Source: Methanobrevibacter sp. (lineage in GTDB: Archaea > Methanobacteriota > Methanobacteria > Methanobacteriales > Methanobacteriaceae). From it: a stretch of DNA of 15,419 nt. The notes under the pieces were generated by a model that saw only the letters and a list, made by a program, of their open reading frames with translations, did not search any database and was not told where the DNA came from. Every line of letters starts with the position of its first letter. Position 1 is the stretch's first letter. The stretch spans positions 1-15,419 of the forward strand of contig JAGCLR010000340.1 of NCBI GenBank assembly GCA_017646885.1, given 5' to 3'. Made by a program: the position numbers and the translations under genes. Positions 12,775 to 15,419 of the stretch are shown here, piece after piece.

Positions 12775-12812
12775 CTATAAAATTGTAAAACAGTTAATTT
12801 AGAGGTGATATA

Positions 12813-13163
12813 ATGATGAAAGGATTCCCTAGAAGAAGTTATTATGGTAAGAGCCACGTTGCCCCAACTAGAGGTGGTAATGGTGCTTCAGCTCCTGCTA
12901 CAAAGAAACAAATAAATTCATTTGAGCAGGAATACCAGAAATTTATTGCTGAGTTGAAGGCAAAGAAAGCTGCTGAAGAAGCAAAGAAGGAAGAAACTCC
13001 AGTTCTCACAGAAGAACCAAAGGTAGAAGCTGAAGTTATTCCTGAAACTGTAACAACAGTAGCTGAAGATGCTCCAGTTCTCAATGAAGAAACTCAGCCA
13101 AAGAAAACAAAGAAGAAAAAGGCAGAACCAGTAGTAGAACCAACTATTGATGGTTTGGACTAA
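12813..13163 (+). CDS. Low-complexity protein with EYQKFI motif, 116 aa
   Basis: GAGGTGA precedes a double ATG (12813 or 12816). The N-terminus is basic (KGFPRRSYYGK) with Gly/Ala-rich linkers. FEQEYQKFIAELKAKK near residues 34-49 is the block shared with the two upstream genes. The rest is a disordered stretch of Ala, Glu, Lys, Val and Pro (EEPKVEAEVIPETVTT) with a repeated APVLNEE/TPVLTEE unit. IAEL in the motif fits the form of T4 prohead-protease sites (cleavage after Glu), which is suggestive only. Composition recalls scaffold or internal head proteins. A strong terminator follows. Confidence 0.75.
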   Translation: MMKGFPRRSYYGKSHVAPTRGGNGASAPATKKQINSFEQEYQKFIAELKAKKAAEEAKKEETPVLTEEPKVEAEVIPETVTTVAEDAPVLNEETQPKKTKKKKAEPVVEPTIDGLD

Positions 13164-13189
13164 GTTGTTTTTCATTTGTTTATCCTTTT

Positions 13190-13215
13190 ACAGTGCTCAT
13201 TTCGGTGGGCACTGT
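13190..13215 (+). terminator. Rho-independent terminator before glycosyltransferase gene
   Basis: ACAGTGCTC pairs with GGGCACTGT (one G-U pair) around an eight-base loop and runs into TTTTTA. The end of the U-run is also the beginning of the TATAAATA element for the next gene. Confidence 0.88.
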
Positions 13216-13218
13216 TTT

Positions 13219-13226
13219 TATAAATA
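13219..13226 (+). promoter_or_regulatory. T4-late-like promoter element TATAAATA
   Basis: An exact T4 late -10 consensus starts in the terminator's U-run, 18 bases before the ATG at 13245, with GAGGTGA between. The back-to-back terminator and promoter mirrors the minus-strand arrangement at 3265-3309. Confidence 0.55.
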
Positions 13227-13244
13227 AACCATTGAGGTGATTTT

Positions 13245-14708
13245 ATGAAAAAATATAGTGTATTGATGTATAATTTCAATGATTACGAAATTATGCGAGA
13301 ACCAAAAGAAGTTGACCCTGAATGTGAATACATTTATGTGACCGACAATCCAAAATACCAGAACGAAACTAAAGTTTGGAAGGTCATTGTAGATAAAGAT
13401 TTGGAAGGGCTTTCAGCTTTTGATAAATGTTATAGTGTTCGTTTTAATCTATTTAAATATGCTACAACTCCTGTCTGTATCTATTTGGATGGGTCAGTAC
13501 AAATTTATAAGAAACTAACTAAATTATATAATGATTTTACGAATAGTGGTTGTGACTTAGGTTTGATAATTCATCCACTTAGATTTAGCATATCTAAAGA
13601 ATATGACATTTGGGAACAGTGTAGAAAGTATCCTACTGAACAGAAGCAGAAATGTTTAAAAGCAATGACTGCTATGGGATATGATTTCAATTACAAAGGT
13701 CTTTATGAAATGACTGTTAGAATTGTAAAGAATACTGACAGAAATAAAATGATAGACCAGGCCTGTTTTGATTTGTTGAAGAAATTAGGGACACCTGATA
13801 AAATAGAACGATTAGACCAAACTGCATATTCATTTTTAATGAACCACTTGTATAATGATACAAAGGTTTTCCCAATGAGTGAGCAGATTATTCATTCGGA
13901 ATATATGAAATGGTGTTTACATAAGAAACCAAATATAAATCCTATACTCGCTAATACTGACAAGCGTAGTGAAGGTTTCTTATTTGATAAATTGGTAAAA
14001 TTGTATAAAATCTTTGATACAGATTTTAAGAAATTACCAGTACCAACAGTCAAAAGAGATGCTATTATTAGTATGACTAGCTGGAAGAAACGAATCCACA
14101 CAGTTCCATATACAATTTATAGTTTGTTGAAAAACTGTCCAGGTTATAAAATCGTTTTGACTTTATGTACTGAAGAATTCCCAAATAAAGAAAAAGATTT
14201 GCCAAAAGATTTGTTAGATATGGCTAACAATGATTATGTTGAAATCCTTTGGGTTAAAGATAATACTTATACATTCAAGAAAATGCTACCAACAATGAAA
14301 AAATACCCAAATGTTCCAATTATAACGGCAGACGATGGAGCGAGGTATTACAGAAACTATGCTGAAGAACTATATCAAATATGGTTAGACAATCCTGAGA
14401 AGATTATTTCTTATAATAACTGGAAACGAATGGGTATAACATTTGGTGGTGGGGGAAGTGGTATTTTGTTTCCACCTAACTGTTTCAAAGAATATATTTT
14501 GACACCAAAGATTATTGAAACAAAACACGATGATTTTTATTATGGTTGTTTAGCGAAGAAAGCTGGAATTGACTGGTACATAATTAACGATGTTCCAAGA
14601 GATTCTAATTTTGAAAGCATTGACTCCGTATATTCTGTATCAAATAAATTCTATATAAACGAAAATGATTTGTGTAAAGTTATTTTAGACGAATTGGGGA
14701 TGAAATGA
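13245..14708 (+). CDS. Two-domain glycosyltransferase
   Basis: This 487-residue protein has two glycosyltransferase-like halves. Residues 1 to about 255 resemble DUF616/TOD1-type enzymes: EYIYVTDNP (28-36), SAFDKCYSVRFNLFKY (57-72) and IYLDGSVQI (79-87), with the acidic metal-binding residue at D82. Residues about 268-487 resemble bacterial family-2-like transferases: AIISMTSWKKRIHTV, EEFPNKEKDLP, and ITADDGARYY near 361-370. There the usual D-D-D reads D-D-G, so metal binding may be altered. No membrane segment is evident. A phage enzyme of this sort may decorate virion proteins or host glycans; position among late-type genes favours virion or cell-surface targets. It has GAGGTGA before the ATG and overlaps the next gene by ATGA. 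Confidence 0.8.
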   Translation: MKKYSVLMYNFNDYEIMREPKEVDPECEYIYVTDNPKYQNETKVWKVIVDKDLEGLSAFDKCYSVRFNLFKYATTPVCIYLDGSVQIYKKLTKLYNDFTNSGCDLGLIIHPLRFSISKEYDIWEQCRKYPTEQKQKCLKAMTAMGYDFNYKGLYEMTVRIVKNTDRNKMIDQACFDLLKKLGTPDKIERLDQTAYSFLMNHLYNDTKVFPMSEQIIHSEYMKWCLHKKPNINPILANTDKRSEGFLFDKLVKLYKIFDTDFKKLPVPTVKRDAIISMTSWKKRIHTVPYTIYSLLKNCPGYKIVLTLCTEEFPNKEKDLPKDLLDMANNDYVEILWVKDNTYTFKKMLPTMKKYPNVPIITADDGARYYRNYAEELYQIWLDNPEKIISYNNWKRMGITFGGGGSGILFPPNCFKEYILTPKIIETKHDDFYYGCLAKKAGIDWYIINDVPRDSNFESIDSVYSVSNKFYINENDLCKVILDELGMK

Positions 14709-15130
14709 TTACAGGCAGAAAAGATATAAGTATAAATGCTGTGGGAAATGGCCCTATTATATTCACAACACCAATAAGTCAATTACCAGATTTGGTAAAG
14801 AACTACTTATGGCAGGGTTATTTTAATGTTGCTGGACAATCATACCCAGATTTGTCATTGAGATGTAAATCTATTAGACATAATCAGGGACAGAATGAAT
14901 TTACTTTGTCATTTGACGAATACCAGGATATGTATGCGACAAATACTTTACAAAGTATTTTCCAACAGAACTTACAATTTGATTTTACTTATAAGTTATA
15001 TGATAGTGCTGTACAGAATCCAATTTATACCAAGACATATTATAATGTAATGATAACTGGTATAGAAGAATTTGATTTAGACCAGGAATCTGACGGAAAA
15101 TTAAAAGTGACTGTTCATTGTAAATACTAA
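14705..15130 (+). CDS. Putative tail-tube-like structural protein, 141 aa
   Basis: The start overlaps the stop of the glycosyltransferase (ATGA). The protein is beta-rich with little charge. It runs from an N-terminal DISINAVGNGPIIF through YPDLSLRCKSIRHNQGQNEFTLSF to a C-terminal ITGIEEFDLDQESDGKLKVTVHCKY. The final pattern, alternating hydrophobic strands after an L-D-x-x-x-D turn, resembles the end of T4 gp19-type tail tube proteins, but it is short and I cannot confirm the family. Other beta-sandwich tail or baseplate proteins are possible. A terminator follows 25 bases on. Confidence 0.7.
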   Translation: MITGRKDISINAVGNGPIIFTTPISQLPDLVKNYLWQGYFNVAGQSYPDLSLRCKSIRHNQGQNEFTLSFDEYQDMYATNTLQSIFQQNLQFDFTYKLYDSAVQNPIYTKTYYNVMITGIEEFDLDQESDGKLKVTVHCKY

Positions 15131-15155
15131 GTTCTAACACAAACAAAATTTATAA

Positions 15156-15180
15156 ACTCGGCTATTGCTAATAGTCGGGT
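15156..15180 (+). terminator. Rho-independent terminator
   Basis: ACTCGGCTATT pairs with AATAGTCGGGT (two G-U pairs) around a three-base loop, followed by TTTTTT. It ends the transcript of the glycosyltransferase and tail-tube-like genes. Confidence 0.88.
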
Positions 15181-15200
15181 TTTTTGTTATATTAGATTTT

Positions 15201-15413
15201 ATGGAAAAGAAATCACGAAATTTCAAGAAATGGGAAAGGTTCCTTAAGAAAGATAAAGACCTTTCACCAGATATTGACATAGATATCTGTGCACAACTAT
15301 TAGCGAACCAGGAAAAGTTTGAAAAAACAATTTTGGACATCGCAAAAGAGAACTTTAATAAAAGGAGAAAAAATGCTAGACGCACTTCAGGCAAAAGAAA
15401 TCGCAAAAACTAA
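15201..15413 (+). CDS. Unknown basic protein, 70 aa
   Basis: I choose ATG 15201 (MEKKSRNFKKWERFLKKD); the longer frame from 15165 would start in the terminator stem. The protein is basic and helical, with a short acidic patch (PDIDIDI) and a very basic C-terminus (KRRKNARRTSGKRNRKN). No Shine-Dalgarno sequence precedes it; the start lies 15 bases after the terminator U-run behind TTATATTAGATTTT. The last 41 bases overlap the next gene in another frame, so the basic tail is written over another start region. Nucleic-acid binding is plausible from charge alone. Confidence 0.55.
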   Translation: MEKKSRNFKKWERFLKKDKDLSPDIDIDICAQLLANQEKFEKTILDIAKENFNKRRKNARRTSGKRNRKN

Positions 15414-15419
15414 TTTTTC
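15373..15419 (+). CDS. Start of a further gene, cut by window edge
   Basis: AAAGGAG followed five bases later by ATG is the strongest ribosome binding site nearby. The frame begins MLDALQAKEIAKTNF and runs off the right edge. Too little is present to name it. The overlap with the 70-residue gene suggests coupled translation. Confidence 0.6.
   Translation, partial: MLDALQAKEIAKTNF

Noticed and set aside
12842..13175. Leftward frames opposite the low-complexity gene
   Set aside because: They are mirror products of its repetitive Ala/Glu/Lys codons, with no ribosome binding site.

Overview
The window looks like part of a large, AT-rich tailed-phage genome distantly related to T4. The evidence is a T4-type recombination set (UvsY, gp46 and gp47 homologues), dense overlapping genes, strong GAGG/AAGGAG ribosome binding sites, short terminator hairpins between operons, and T4-late-like TATAAATA elements. 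The host cannot be named. Regular Shine-Dalgarno sites argue against a host group that does not use them.

The genes form two divergent blocks. Positions 1-9773 are read leftwards (minus strand) and 10353-15419 rightwards (plus strand). Between them lies about 580 bases without a gene. It carries two divergent sigma70-like promoters, a candidate structured RNA whose 3' part resembles a T4 td-type group I intron core, and twin hairpins. The minus block, in transcription order, holds: uvsY and a 161-residue unknown; a terminator; gp46, gp47, a 100-residue unknown, a DDD-type glycosyltransferase, a TupA-like ATP-grasp protein and a 172-residue unknown; a terminator; a Doc-type toxin with a small partner; a terminator; and an array of about ten very short genes. 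Members of that array end in nearly the same residues (consensus x-E-D-F at the C-terminus) and mostly overlap through TAATG. The plus block holds two related unknown genes, a cysteine-rich protein, three genes sharing terminal motifs, a two-domain glycosyltransferase, a possible tail-tube-like protein and two small or partial genes.

The most striking observation is that gp46 and uvsY are both broken by one extra base at the same hexamer, TAC-CGG. Skipping one C restores the expected protein in each case. I found no other in-frame CGG codon in the window, and the two genes share a 16-base leader. This could be a programmed +1 frameshift controlling recombination genes, or two errors or mutations; raw reads would decide. 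Second is the short-gene array. Its common C-terminal tail is kept even where the codons differ or no downstream gene follows, so it looks like a protein-level tag as well as a carrier of the next gene's ribosome binding site. Third, three plus-strand proteins carry a motif of the form F-x-x-E-Y-Q-x-F-I-x-x-L at or near the C-terminus, which resembles the T4 capsid-targeting peptide.
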